Shown here one piece after another: positions 1 to 12,468 of a stretch of DNA of 64,000 bases. Each line of letters starts with the position of its first letter. The stretch's first letter is position 1. Position numbers and translations under genes: made by a program. This stretch comes from Bacteroidaceae bacterium (GTDB taxonomy: Bacteria > Bacteroidota > Bacteroidia > Bacteroidales > Bacteroidaceae), in contig CAAGKZ010000007.1 in assembly GCA_900770665.1 (NCBI GenBank), positions 13,432 to 77,431 of the forward strand. Reading direction: 5' to 3'. The notes under the pieces were generated by a model that saw only the letters and a program-made list of their open reading frames with translations, had not been told where the DNA came from and did not search any database.

Positions 1-48
1 AAGCATCGACGCTCCGTTATAATTCAATATGACAACCGCAACCTTCAT
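1..48 (-). CDS. Glycosyltransferase family 2, first 16 codons only
   Basis: Only the start of this gene lies in the window; it runs off the left edge on the minus strand. Reading back from the ATG at 48-46 gives MKVAVVILNYNGASML. A hydrophobic first strand followed by LNYNG is the usual opening of GT-A fold family 2 glycosyltransferases, where this strand begins the nucleotide-sugar site. The ATG overlaps the TGA stop of mtaB as ATGA, so the two genes are probably translationally coupled. Sixteen residues cannot tell substrate or product; the family call rests on this motif and on the tight coupling. Confidence 0.6.
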   Translation of the reverse strand, partial: MKVAVVILNYNGASML

Positions 49-1382
49 TTGTCGATTACCTCAATTATCTCATCGACCGTCAGAGCCGACTTATCCTCGT
101 TGAAACTTCCAAGGCGCACACGCACCAGGCGATTCACCATAGCAGAATCGGCTGCAGTCTCCACACGGATGTAGTTCGCAGTAAAACCACCCATAGGCAT
201 ACCCGAACGTGGTTTCTCAAAGAGCACCACAGCCTCTTTGCCGCAATACTTCTCATAGAATGCAAGGCGTTTCTCCTCGCTCAATGCAATGAGCAACTGG
301 CTGCGGCGATGCTTCTCGGCAGGCGACACCGCACCGCCAAGCTTCAGAGCCTGTGTACCGGGACGCTCGGAGTAGCTGAATACGTGCAACTGTGAAATAT
401 CGAGTCCCTTGATAAAATCGTATGCCTGCTGAAACAGCTCCTCACTCTCGCCACGTGTTCCCACAATCACATCCACGCCAATGAAAGCGTCGGGCATAGC
501 CTCTTTGACCTTTGCTATCTTAGCCGCAAACAAAGCTGTGTCGTAACGGCGATGCATAAGTTTCAGCACCTCGTCACTGCCCGCCTGCAGCGGAATATGG
601 AAATGGGGCATGAACGCACGCGACTGCGAAACGTAGTCAATTATCTCGTCGGTGAGCAAGTTGGGTTCAATGGACGAAATACGGTAGCGCGATATGCCAT
701 CAACACCATCGAGCGCCTTCACAAGCGAAATAAACGATTCACCTGTTGACTTGCCGAAATCGCCGATGTTCACACCTGTGATTACAACCTCGGAACCACC
801 CTCGGCAGCTGCTTTCTGCGCCTGCTCTACAAGTTCTGCAATCTGCGGATTACGGCTGCGACCACGCGCAAAGGGGATGGTACAATAGGTACAGAAATAG
901 TCACAGCCATCCTGTACTTTAAGGAAATAGCGCGTGCGGTCGCCACGCGAACAGGAGTGCACGAAGTTGCGTACATCCTTTGTGGGCTGCACATACCACT
1001 CGCCGCTGTTGGTGCTTTCAATATTCTTTATGATGTAATCGAGCACTTCACCTTTCTTGTCTATTCCAAGCACAACGCCCACACCGGGTTCCTGCGCAAG
1101 TTTCTCGGCCGACAGCTGCGCATAGCAGCCTGTAACCACGACAAAGGCACCGGGATGCTGGCGCACCAGTTTGTGTATTGCCTGGCGGCACTTCTTCTCG
1201 GCCTCTTGCGTAACTGCACAGCTGTTCACCACACAGATATCAGCCATTTCACCACGCTTTGCGGTGCGTATGCCGGCATCCTGCAGCTGCCGTTCGATTG
1301 TTGCCGTTTCCGAAAAGTTCAATTTGCAGCCAAGTGTATAATATACCGCCTTTTTATCTTTAAAAACCGTTTTGTCTATCAT
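45..1382 (-). CDS. mtaB: tRNA (N6-threonylcarbamoyladenosine(37)-C2)-methylthiotransferase MtaB
   Basis: Radical SAM enzyme that adds a methylthio group to t6A37 of ANN-decoding tRNAs. The 445-residue protein has the order of the MiaB/MtaB family: an N-terminal UPF0004 domain with cysteines in GCKLNF, VVNSCAVT and VTGCYAQ for the auxiliary iron-sulfur cluster, a radical SAM core with the CxxxCxxC motif CDYFCTYC followed by IPFARGRSR, and a C-terminal TRAM-like RNA-binding domain. The reading frame opens at 1424, but I use the ATG at 1382 (MIDKTVFKDKKAVYYTLGCKLNF), because the longer N-terminus is unlike the family and a -7-like box (TATTTTCG, 1420-1413) would place the transcript start inside it. 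tsaC, which makes the t6A precursor step, lies 13 kb away. Confidence 0.93.
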   Translation of the reverse strand: MIDKTVFKDKKAVYYTLGCKLNFSETATIERQLQDAGIRTAKRGEMADICVVNSCAVTQEAEKKCRQAIHKLVRQHPGAFVVVTGCYAQLSAEKLAQEPGVGVVLGIDKKGEVLDYIIKNIESTNSGEWYVQPTKDVRNFVHSCSRGDRTRYFLKVQDGCDYFCTYCTIPFARGRSRNPQIAELVEQAQKAAAEGGSEVVITGVNIGDFGKSTGESFISLVKALDGVDGISRYRISSIEPNLLTDEIIDYVSQSRAFMPHFHIPLQAGSDEVLKLMHRRYDTALFAAKIAKVKEAMPDAFIGVDVIVGTRGESEELFQQAYDFIKGLDISQLHVFSYSERPGTQALKLGGAVSPAEKHRRSQLLIALSEEKRLAFYEKYCGKEAVVLFEKPRSGMPMGGFTANYIRVETAADSAMVNRLVRVRLGSFNEDKSALTVDEIIEVIDK

Positions 1383-1811
1383 ATTTGTTCCATGGCTTAT
1401 GCCAAATCTTTGCGAAAATAGCATTTTTTTTCCAAAATAGAGGAATAGAGAGTGTAAATAATGCTCAAAACAAGGCTCAGGTGCAAAAGTTGGGGGCTAT
1501 GCAAGAAGTTGGTTCGCCTGTAAACTATAGGATACAAAAACTCGCTTTCGCTCGTCATTAAATTCTACGGCACTCCTCAACCTTAATTGTTCACTTGTAT
1601 TTTTCTTTAAGTATTTCTTTGACATTACCATTTCACGCGGTAAAGTTTGCGAGGCGCCATTGCAACGGAATGCAAAATAAAAAAACGCACCGGCCATAGA
1701 CCGATGCGTATGTAAAATTTGTTTTTCTCATTAAATTGAAATTTAGAGCCAAATCCCTTGTCCATTAAGGACAATGGATTTTTAGGCTTCTAAACTTCAG
1801 ATTGGCTAAAA
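1383..1811. other. Gene-free stretch between mtaB and a small lipoprotein gene
   Basis: I see no supported gene here. It holds the mtaB upstream region, the terminator of the upstream lipoprotein gene (1674-1708) and a second imperfect hairpin at 1751-1781 (two 6-base arms with one mismatch position and a 5-base loop) in the 3' untranslated part of that gene. Confidence 0.5.
1674..1708 (-). terminator. Intrinsic terminator of the small lipoprotein gene
   Basis: Read on the minus strand, arms at 1708-1701 and 1693-1686 form a GC-rich hairpin that is followed at once by a run of T broken by a single A (through 1674). It lies about 100 bases after the stop of the 72-residue lipoprotein gene. 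Confidence 0.6.
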
Positions 1812-2030
1812 TTACTCAGCCACTGCCTCTGCAGGGATAACCTCAGTAGCTACCTTGCCACCAGCGTCAGGACCTGGAGCTGCTGCAGGGATAACCTCTG
1901 TTGCTGCTGCAGGAACGATCTCTGTTGCGTCTGTAATTTCAACAGATGCTGTCTCCTCTGCTGCCTTCTCTGACTTACCGCAAGATGCGAAAGCAAGAGC
2001 CAATACTGCTACATAGAAAAATTTCTTCAT
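1812..2030 (-). CDS. Small lipoprotein with alanine-rich repeats
   Basis: A 72-residue exported lipoprotein of unknown function. It starts with a short signal peptide (MKKFFYVAVLALAFASC) whose lipobox ends at Cys17, so the mature part would be anchored in an envelope membrane. The mature region is low-complexity and acidic; the motif ATE(I/V)(V/I)PA occurs three times, separated by alanine and proline stretches, with no folded domain that I recognise. It has its own Bacteroides-type promoter (2104-2133) and its own terminator, so it is a free-standing transcription unit. The repeats suggest a disordered spacer or surface tether, but that is inference. Confidence 0.7.
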   Translation of the reverse strand: MKKFFYVAVLALAFASCGKSEKAAEETASVEITDATEIVPAAATEVIPAAAPGPDAGGKVATEVIPAEAVAE

Positions 2031-2103
2031 AACTGTATAATTTTATTTAACATATCACCTACTCCCTTCATAGCGTTTCGGCGTCCTCTTTTCAAATTTT
2101 TCG

Positions 2104-2133
2104 CAAAATTACATTAAATTATTCAAATACAAA
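2104..2133 (-). promoter_or_regulatory. Bacteroides-type promoter of the small lipoprotein gene
   Basis: On the minus strand TTTG (2133-2130), 18 bases, TAATTTTG (2111-2104). The -7 box fits TAnnTTTG exactly; the spacer is one or two bases short of the usual 19-21. Leader of about 70 bases. Confidence 0.5.
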
Positions 2134-2190
2134 TACTTTTTGTACAAAAAATCACAATTTCTTTTCAAAATAACAGCTGACTGCATTAAA

Positions 2191-6618
<4,428 letters not shown>

Positions 6619-6632
6619 TTAATATTTGATAT

Positions 6633-6664
6633 ATTGCATATATATAATTTTATGAGTAAATTTG
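6633..6664 (+). promoter_or_regulatory. Promoter of the S9 peptidase gene
   Basis: ATTG (6633-6636), 20 bases, TAAATTTG (6657-6664). The -7 matches the Bacteroides consensus, the -33 has one mismatch. The start codon follows about 60 bases later. Confidence 0.45.
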
Positions 6665-6727
6665 CAACAATTTTGCATAAACTTATATTTATACACTTTT
6701 TAGACATGAACTAAAACACATATACCA

Positions 6728-7966
6728 ATGATGAAAAAAAGCGTAGCAATTATGGCAGCAATAGCAATTACAGGTGCTGCGACAGCCGCAAATGACGGCA
6801 CCAAAGCAGTAGAGCCTATTGGTAAATCTGAAATAAAGATAGAGGGCGGAGTGATGACCCCCGAAGCCCTTTGGGCAATGGGCCGCATTGGCGAGGTGAG
6901 CGTATCGCCCGATGCCAAGAGCATCCTCTACGGCGTAAGCTACTACAGCGTAGAGCAGAACAAGAGCCACCACACACTCAACATCATGGGTGCCGATGGC
7001 AGTAACGATACAAAGCTGACAACAACCGCAGCCAATGAGAGCAGCGCCACATGGATTAAGGGCGGAACAAAAATTGCCTTTCTTTCAAATGCAAGCGGAA
7101 GCAGCCAAGTGTGGGAGATGAACCCCGACGGCACCGGGCGCAAGCAGCTCACAAACGATGCCTGCGACATCGAAGGTTTCCTTTTCTCGCCCGACGAGAC
7201 AAAGGTAATCCTCATAAAGCGCATCAAAATCAAGCCCACAACGGCTGACATCCATCCCGACCTTCCACTTGCAAAAGGTTTTGTGATAGATGACCTCATG
7301 TACAAGCATTGGGACGAGTGGCTCAACGACGCTCCGCATCCCTTCATCGCCAACTTCGACGGCACATCAATAGATGAAGGCAAAGACATGCTCGAGGGCA
7401 CTGTCTACGACTGCCCCAACCGCCCCTTCGGTGGTGCCGAGCAGCTTGCATGGAGCAACGACTCAAAGCAGATTGCATACTCATGCAACAAAAAGAGCGG
7501 CCGCGACTACACATTGAGCACCGACACCGACATCTACCTGTACAACCTCACAACCGGCACAACCACCAACCTGTGCAAACTCGACGAGGCACGTTCGAGC
7601 TACGGATATGACAACGCGCCACAGTTCTCGCCCGACGGCAAGATGATTGCATGGACAAGCATGGCACGCGACGGATATGAGAGCGACCAGATTCGCCTCA
7701 GCATCATGAACCTTGCCACAGGCGAGCGCACATACCTCACCGGCATGCCCGACGCAAACGGCGTCACAGCATTCGACAGCAATGTCGACAGCTACTGCTG
7801 GGCACCCGACAGCAAGAGCCTCTACTTCACCGGCACATGGCACGGCACAACACAGGTGTACAACATCACCCTCAAGGGCAAGCTCACAAAGATGACCGAT
7901 GGCGACCACGACTACAACTCGGTGGCAATGCTCGGCGCCAAGAACCTCATCATGACCCGCGTCTAA
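6728..7966 (+). CDS. S9 peptidase, N-terminal beta-propeller part (412 residues)
   Basis: This half carries a signal peptide (MMKKSVAIMAAIAITGAATA) and then blade after blade of a TolB/DPP-type propeller, recognisable by repeated phrases such as VSVSPDAKSILYG, FSPDETKVILI, WSNDSKQIAYS and FSPDGKMIAWTS. In the S9 family this domain caps the hydrolase and limits access to short peptides. It ends abruptly at the TAA at 7964-7966 in the middle of the last blade, with no natural end to the fold. Alone it has no catalytic residues. Base composition is richer in G+C than the MFS gene that follows, typical of a well-expressed gene in this window. Confidence 0.75.
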   Translation: MMKKSVAIMAAIAITGAATAANDGTKAVEPIGKSEIKIEGGVMTPEALWAMGRIGEVSVSPDAKSILYGVSYYSVEQNKSHHTLNIMGADGSNDTKLTTTAANESSATWIKGGTKIAFLSNASGSSQVWEMNPDGTGRKQLTNDACDIEGFLFSPDETKVILIKRIKIKPTTADIHPDLPLAKGFVIDDLMYKHWDEWLNDAPHPFIANFDGTSIDEGKDMLEGTVYDCPNRPFGGAEQLAWSNDSKQIAYSCNKKSGRDYTLSTDTDIYLYNLTTGTTTNLCKLDEARSSYGYDNAPQFSPDGKMIAWTSMARDGYESDQIRLSIMNLATGERTYLTGMPDANGVTAFDSNVDSYCWAPDSKSLYFTGTWHGTTQVYNITLKGKLTKMTDGDHDYNSVAMLGAKNLIMTRV

Positions 7967-8857
7967 ATGAGCGCACCTGCCGACATCTACACCATGAAGG
8001 CAAAGGCCGGCGCCGAGGTTAAGCAGCTCACTTTCGAGAACAAGCACATCTTTGACCAGATAGAAATTGGCAAGGTAGAGGCGCGTTGGTGCAAGAGCGT
8101 GGACGGTAAAGACCTCCACTCATGGGTAATCTATCCCCCACACTTCGACCCCACAAAGAAGTACCCCACCCTGCTGTTCTGCGAGGGCGGCCCACAGTCA
8201 CCCGTGAGCCAGTTCTGGAGCTACCGATGGAATTTCCAGATTATGGCGGCAAACGGCTACATCATCATTGCCCCCAACCGCCGCGGCCTTCCCGGCTTCG
8301 GACTCGCATGGAACGAGGAGATCAGCACCAACTATGGCGGTAACTGCATGAGCGACCTGCTCACCGCAATTGACGACATCAGTAAGGAGCCATACGTCGA
8401 CACCGACCGTTTGGGTTGCGTGGGTGCAAGTTTCGGCGGCTACTCGGCAATGTGGCTTGCAGGCCACCACGAGAAGCGCTTCAAGGCATTCATTGCACAC
8501 GACGGTTTCTTCAACATGGAGCAGCAGTACTACGAGACCGAGGAGAGCTGGTTCCCCAACTGGGATTTGGGCGGTGCACCATACGAGCAGACCGAGGGTG
8601 TGAAGCGTTCATACGCAAACTCACCCCACAAGTTCGTTGAGAATTGGGACACCCCAATCCTGCTCATCCACGGCGACCGCGACTACCGCATCCTCTCGTC
8701 ACAGTCAATGGCAGCATTCAATGCTGCTCGCCTGCGTGGCATCCCTGCACAGCTGCTACTATTCCCCGACGAGAACCACTGGGTACTGAAACCACAGAAC
8801 GGCATCCTTTGGCAGCGCACATTCTTCGGCTGGCTGGAGAAGTGGCTCAAGAAATAA
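7967..8857 (+). CDS. S9 peptidase, C-terminal alpha/beta-hydrolase part (296 residues)
   Basis: This half contains the end of the propeller and the whole catalytic domain of a dipeptidyl/acylaminoacyl-peptidase-like enzyme. The nucleophile is Ser155 in VGASFGGYSAMW, the acid lies in IHGDRDYRI and the histidine in PDENHWVLKP near the C-terminus. If translation restarts at the ATG touching the stop codon (TAAATG), the product would have no signal peptide and stay in the cytoplasm while the propeller half is exported, so the two halves could not easily reassemble. The MFS permease gene follows after 41 bases and was probably meant to work with this enzyme in peptide use. Confidence 0.75.
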   Translation: MSAPADIYTMKAKAGAEVKQLTFENKHIFDQIEIGKVEARWCKSVDGKDLHSWVIYPPHFDPTKKYPTLLFCEGGPQSPVSQFWSYRWNFQIMAANGYIIIAPNRRGLPGFGLAWNEEISTNYGGNCMSDLLTAIDDISKEPYVDTDRLGCVGASFGGYSAMWLAGHHEKRFKAFIAHDGFFNMEQQYYETEESWFPNWDLGGAPYEQTEGVKRSYANSPHKFVENWDTPILLIHGDRDYRILSSQSMAAFNAARLRGIPAQLLLFPDENHWVLKPQNGILWQRTFFGWLEKWLKK

Positions 8858-8898
8858 TCACTTAATTCTAAAAAAATGAATAAACTAAAAATATTACT

Positions 8899-10275
8899 AT
8901 GGCAACAACACAGAAACTACAACAAAAGCTGAACGATTCGAAAGCTATGCGCTGGACAGTGCTTATAATAGTCTCGTTCACCACAATGTGGGGATACTTC
9001 CTTACAGATGCAATGTCCCCTCTCATGACAATGCTCGAGGAGCAGATGGGATGGACAAGCTCTGACTTCGGAACATTCAACTGGGCATATTGTTGGCTGA
9101 ATGTATTCCTGTTCATGCTCATCATCGGAGGTATCATTCTCGACAAGAAAGGTTCAAGATTTGCAGGAAAACTGGCCTGTACACTGATGATTATCGGTGC
9201 AGCCATCAAATTCTATGCAGTGGAACACATAGCTCCGGGTGAAGCCGGCGGCACTATTTTCGGACTACGCACACAGGTATTTGTGGCAAGTCTTGGATAT
9301 GCCATTTTCGCCATGGGTACCGAGATTTGCGGTATCACCGTGACAAAGGTCATTGCAAAATGGTTCAAAGGCAAAGAGATGGCGCTCGCTATGGGTGTAC
9401 AGGTTGCTGTAGCGCGTTTGGGTACAGCCCTGGCAATGATTGTATGCCCAATCATTGTAGCAAAATACAAGATGTCCACCCCACTCTTGTTCTCTTTGGC
9501 GTTATTGTGTGTGGGTTTCATCGCATATCTTGTATATTGCGTAATCGACAAGAAATTCGATGCGCAGGGTGCTGTTGAAGAGAGCTGCGAGGAAGACAAG
9601 TTCAGACTTGCCGACATCAAGTACATCATCAACAACAGGGGATTCTGGCTCATCGCCCTTCTGTGTCTTATGTTCTACTCGGCCGTGTTCCCATTCATGA
9701 AGTACGCGACATCACTCATGGAGAACAAATATAATGTGGAAGGCAGCCTGGCCGGAATAATTCCAAGTCTCATTCCACTTGGCAACCTTATCATGACACC
9801 AATATTCGGAGGCATATACGGACGCAAGGGCAAGGGCGCAACACTGATGATTATCGGTTCTGTACTGTTGACATTGGTACACCTGCTTTTTGCTATGCCG
9901 TTGATGAATGTATGGTGGTTCGCCATCATCATTATGATTATGTTAGGCATCGCTTTCTCATTGGTTCCATCGGCATTGTGGCCATCAGTGCCCAAGATTA
10001 TCCCTGAAAAGCAATTGGGTTCGGCATACGCTGTAATTTTCTGGGTACAGAATATAGGTCTTGGTTTCATCCCATTGCTCATCGGTTGGGTACTTGACAA
10101 GTACTGCATCGTTGGAACACGTTTATTGGAAACAGGCAAAGAGGTAAACCTCTACGATTATACCATTCCAATGATAATTTTCGCATGCTTCGGCATAATC
10201 GCCATATACATCTCATTCCTGCTCAAGAAGGAGGACAAGAAGAAAGGATATGGCCTTGAGGATATCAAGAAGTAA
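8899..10275 (+). CDS. MFS permease, MFSD1-like (possible peptide transporter)
   Basis: A 458-residue inner-membrane protein with about twelve hydrophobic segments in two bundles joined by a charged loop near residues 220-235 (AVEESCEEDKFRLADIKY). Loop 2-3 has the MFS signature in the form GGIILDKKGSRFAGK, and the second half has the matching GGIYGRKGKGA. The overall pattern resembles the MFSD1 group, whose animal member exports dipeptides from lysosomes, and the gene sits 41 bases behind an S9 peptidase, so transport of small peptides is a reasonable inference. Sugar or organic acid transport cannot be excluded. A strong terminator follows. Confidence 0.75.
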   Translation: MATTQKLQQKLNDSKAMRWTVLIIVSFTTMWGYFLTDAMSPLMTMLEEQMGWTSSDFGTFNWAYCWLNVFLFMLIIGGIILDKKGSRFAGKLACTLMIIGAAIKFYAVEHIAPGEAGGTIFGLRTQVFVASLGYAIFAMGTEICGITVTKVIAKWFKGKEMALAMGVQVAVARLGTALAMIVCPIIVAKYKMSTPLLFSLALLCVGFIAYLVYCVIDKKFDAQGAVEESCEEDKFRLADIKYIINNRGFWLIALLCLMFYSAVFPFMKYATSLMENKYNVEGSLAGIIPSLIPLGNLIMTPIFGGIYGRKGKGATLMIIGSVLLTLVHLLFAMPLMNVWWFAIIIMIMLGIAFSLVPSALWPSVPKIIPEKQLGSAYAVIFWVQNIGLGFIPLLIGWVLDKYCIVGTRLLETGKEVNLYDYTIPMIIFACFGIIAIYISFLLKKEDKKKGYGLEDIKK

Positions 10276-10291
10276 AACAAGAGATACCAAC

Positions 10292-10333
10292 AATAACAAA
10301 CTCGCGCTCATGAGCGCGAGTTTGTTATTTTAA
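10292..10333 (+). terminator. Terminator after the MFS gene
   Basis: A perfect 19-base inverted repeat (10292-10310 with 10311-10329) followed by T-rich sequence. It separates the plus-strand peptidase/permease unit from the minus-strand genes to the right. Confidence 0.85.
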
Positions 10334-10360
10334 AAGACAAGAATACCAGAGGTATCCTAT

Positions 10361-10540
10361 TCAGTTAAGTACCATTTCCCTTATATCACCGTCAATGCCT
10401 CCATGCACTCTGAAGTTCCTTGCAAAATTCTTAATAAATTCGAGTGATGAGACACTTGGTCTTGGAAATTTCTCTTTTTTAAGCGCCTGCTTGATAACAG
10501 AAGCGTCAATCTTGAAATCAGGAGTAGAAGTTTTATCCAT
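10361..10540 (-). CDS. Conserved-looking 59-residue protein next to a sigma factor gene
   Basis: A short, soluble, basic protein without signal peptide or membrane segment: it begins MDKTSTPDFKIDASVIKQAL and has a central KKEKFPRPSVSSLEFIKNFARNF. I do not recognise a domain. The coding look is good (amphipathic helix, few rare codons) and similar small proteins follow ECF-type sigma genes in Bacteroidales, as far as I recall. An ATG six bases upstream (10546) is possible; I chose MDKT. A perfect hairpin (10587-10630) lies between it and the sigma gene, so it is either a readthrough product or has its own promoter. An anti-sigma or sigma-modulating role would be a guess. Confidence 0.55.
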   Translation of the reverse strand: MDKTSTPDFKIDASVIKQALKKEKFPRPSVSSLEFIKNFARNFRVHGGIDGDIREMVLN

Positions 10541-10586
10541 AGGCATTTGTTTGATTGTTCTATTATATTAACGCATCAAATCCATA

Positions 10587-10630
10587 AATAGTATATCCCG
10601 CAAAGAAAATTCTTTGCGGGATATACTATT
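10587..10630. terminator. Perfect hairpin between sigma factor gene and small ORF
   Basis: Twenty-one bases at 10587-10607 pair with 10610-10630 around a two-base loop. Its place 34 bases after the sigma-factor stop fits a terminator for that gene, partial or complete. Confidence 0.75.
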
Positions 10631-10663
10631 TTCCAAACTACGTTTGTATCTCGGTAATAAAAA

Positions 10664-11257
10664 TTATTCAAGCGCAAGCGAGACACTCTTCTCGGCAGCA
10701 ATGCGGCGCATGTTCATTATCGCATAGCGCATGCGTCCAAGAGCGGTATTGATGCTCACACCTGTGATATCTGCAATATCCTTGAACGACATATCCTGAT
10801 AGTAACGCATAAAGACAACCTCGCGCTGGCAATCGGGCAACTCATCCACAAGCATACGCACATCGGCAAGCACTTGGTCGTTGACCATACGATTCTCTAT
10901 GGTACCCTCTGACAATCGTGCATCATTGAACAAGTCGAATTCAACCTCGTCATTTGATATTGCATTCTCGTTTCTTTCAATGCGGAACTGGTCTATCACA
11001 AGGTTGTGTGCAATACGTGTTATCCATGCAGCAAACTTGCCGTCATTGGTATAACGCCCCTGTTGCAAGGTTACGATAGCCTTTACAAAAGTCTCCTGGA
11101 AGATGTCCTCAGCCACCTCCTTTGAGCGTACTATAAAAAATATGTAGTTGAACAACCTGTCTTTATGACGGTTCAGCAAAACATCAAATGCCGAATTATT
11201 GCCTTCCAAATAAAGTGTGACCAATACATCATCAGCCATCTGCTTTAATTTATCCAT
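10664..11257 (-). CDS. RNA polymerase sigma-70 family factor (ECF-type)
   Basis: A 197-residue sigma factor with only regions 2 and 4. Region 2 is at about residues 25-95 (RLFNYIFFIVRSKEVAEDIFQ, then FAAWITRIAHNLVIDQFR) and region 4 at about 130-185, with the DNA-reading helix-turn-helix in QDMSFKDIADITGVSINTALGRM. It would direct core polymerase to a small regulon. No anti-sigma gene with a membrane segment sits next to it, unlike the classical FecI/FecR pairs; the only neighbour is the 59-residue gene downstream. Large sigma factors of this layout in Bacteroidales often act as general growth-related ECF factors, which is inference here. Confidence 0.9.
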   Translation of the reverse strand: MDKLKQMADDVLVTLYLEGNNSAFDVLLNRHKDRLFNYIFFIVRSKEVAEDIFQETFVKAIVTLQQGRYTNDGKFAAWITRIAHNLVIDQFRIERNENAISNDEVEFDLFNDARLSEGTIENRMVNDQVLADVRMLVDELPDCQREVVFMRYYQDMSFKDIADITGVSINTALGRMRYAIMNMRRIAAEKSVSLALE

Positions 11258-11398
11258 TATGTCTACTGTTTAAATTGAAGTAGAGATTTTTCTATAGGCA
11301 ATAGGTTTTTACAGGTTAAAAATTGATTTACGCCGCAAAGGAAAGAAAATATTGTCTTAAATCCAAATATTTTCACAAAAAAAGCTCTTTACAACACA

Positions 11399-11435
11399 AT
11401 ATTGCGGCACAGCAGACGTTGCTGTGCCGCAATAT
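11399..11435 (-). terminator. Terminator of fmt
   Basis: A perfect 16-base inverted repeat (11399-11414 with 11420-11435, loop of five) 24 bases after the fmt stop codon, followed on the minus strand by T-rich sequence. Confidence 0.75.
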
Positions 11436-11458
11436 CGGTCAAATTATATAAGTATAAT

Positions 11459-12442
11459 TCACTTTGCCAATTTCATTCCCTCTACAGAGAAACCGCGCAG
11501 CAAATCGGCCACCGGCATGCGTTTTTTGCCTGCAAGCTGCACCTCGTCGAGGCGTATATATCCCCCGTCAACGGCCACCTTGATATAGCTCTTGTTATCG
11601 GTTACAATAGCACCTGCAACCTTCTCGTGCTGCGCATACTCCTTTGACACGGCATATACCTTGAGAGACACAGCCTCATCGTTCGCATTTACAAGCTCGC
11701 ACCACGCTGCAGGGTATGGCGACATACCACGCACAAAGTCATATATGCCGTCTACACTACCCTGCCAGTTTATGTGGCAGGTATCGCGGAAAATTTTTGG
11801 AGCAGGACGCAACTCACCCGTATACATATCATCCTGCGCAATGGGTTCAACCTCACCCTTTACAATGGCCTCAACGGTGCGCAACACCGTATCACCGCCC
11901 TGCAACATAAGTTTGTCGTGCAGTGTACCGGCATTGTCGTTCTCGTCAATGGCAACGACATCGCGGTAAATTACATCACCCGTGTCAATCTCATGTTTGA
12001 GGAAGAATGTTGTCACTCCGGTCTCCTTGTCACCGTTTATTATAGCCCAGTTGATGGGGGCTGCACCACGATACTGCGGCAACAGCGATGCGTGGAGGTT
12101 GAATGTGCCCAGGCGTGGCATATTCCAAACACTCTCGGGGAGCATGCGGAAAGCGACCACAATCTGCAAATCGGCGCCCCATGCACGCAAGTCACTTTGG
12201 AAAGCCTCATCCTTCAACGATTCGGGCTGCAACAGCGGCAGTCCCTGCTCCACTGCATACTGCTTCACCGGGCTCATGAGCAATTGGTTGCCACGTTTGT
12301 TAATCATCTTGTCGGGCATTGTCACAACACCTACAATCTCATAACCGCAACTGTCACAGGCACGCTGCTTCTCAAGCAGACGGCGCAAGGGTTCAACCGC
12401 AAAATCAGGTGTTCCCAGATATACTATTCTTAAATTCTGCAT
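11459..12442 (-). CDS. fmt: Methionyl-tRNA formyltransferase
   Basis: Transfers a formyl group from 10-formyl-tetrahydrofolate to Met-tRNA(fMet) for translation initiation. The 327-residue protein matches family length. It starts RIVYLGTPDFAVEPL, the typical first strand; the catalytic Asn/His region reads LGTFNLHASLLPQYRGAAPINWAI with the SLLP motif; and the hallmark DTGDV follows. The C-terminal OB-like domain (about residues 210-310) binds tRNA. It is the last gene of a minus-strand run behind the ClC channel gene (26-base gap) and ends at a strong terminator. Confidence 0.97.
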   Translation of the reverse strand: MQNLRIVYLGTPDFAVEPLRRLLEKQRACDSCGYEIVGVVTMPDKMINKRGNQLLMSPVKQYAVEQGLPLLQPESLKDEAFQSDLRAWGADLQIVVAFRMLPESVWNMPRLGTFNLHASLLPQYRGAAPINWAIINGDKETGVTTFFLKHEIDTGDVIYRDVVAIDENDNAGTLHDKLMLQGGDTVLRTVEAIVKGEVEPIAQDDMYTGELRPAPKIFRDTCHINWQGSVDGIYDFVRGMSPYPAAWCELVNANDEAVSLKVYAVSKEYAQHEKVAGAIVTDNKSYIKVAVDGGYIRLDEVQLAGKKRMPVADLLRGFSVEGMKLAK

Positions 12443-12468
12443 AATTAGGGCTGTTTAAAATTCTCTTC

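Larger units (their letters stand above)
6728..8857 (+). pseudogene. S9 family peptidase gene interrupted by one in-frame stop codon
   Basis: The two open frames 6728-7966 and 7967-8857 are in the same reading frame and are separated by a single TAA at 7964-7966 followed directly by ATG. Joined they give 709 codons, the usual length of a bacterial S9 prolyl-oligopeptidase-type enzyme, with the propeller and the complete catalytic triad in order. The simplest reading is a nonsense mutation in an otherwise intact gene; readthrough or a sequencing error are the alternatives. Confidence 0.65.

Noticed and set aside
1497..1697. 66-residue frame on the minus strand near mtaB
   Set aside because: Its start lies upstream of and reads through the terminator hairpin of the lipoprotein gene, and the sequence has no family-like features.
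7481..8119. 212-residue frame antisense to the S9 peptidase
   Set aside because: Composition-driven shadow of a G+C-rich gene; no independent signals.
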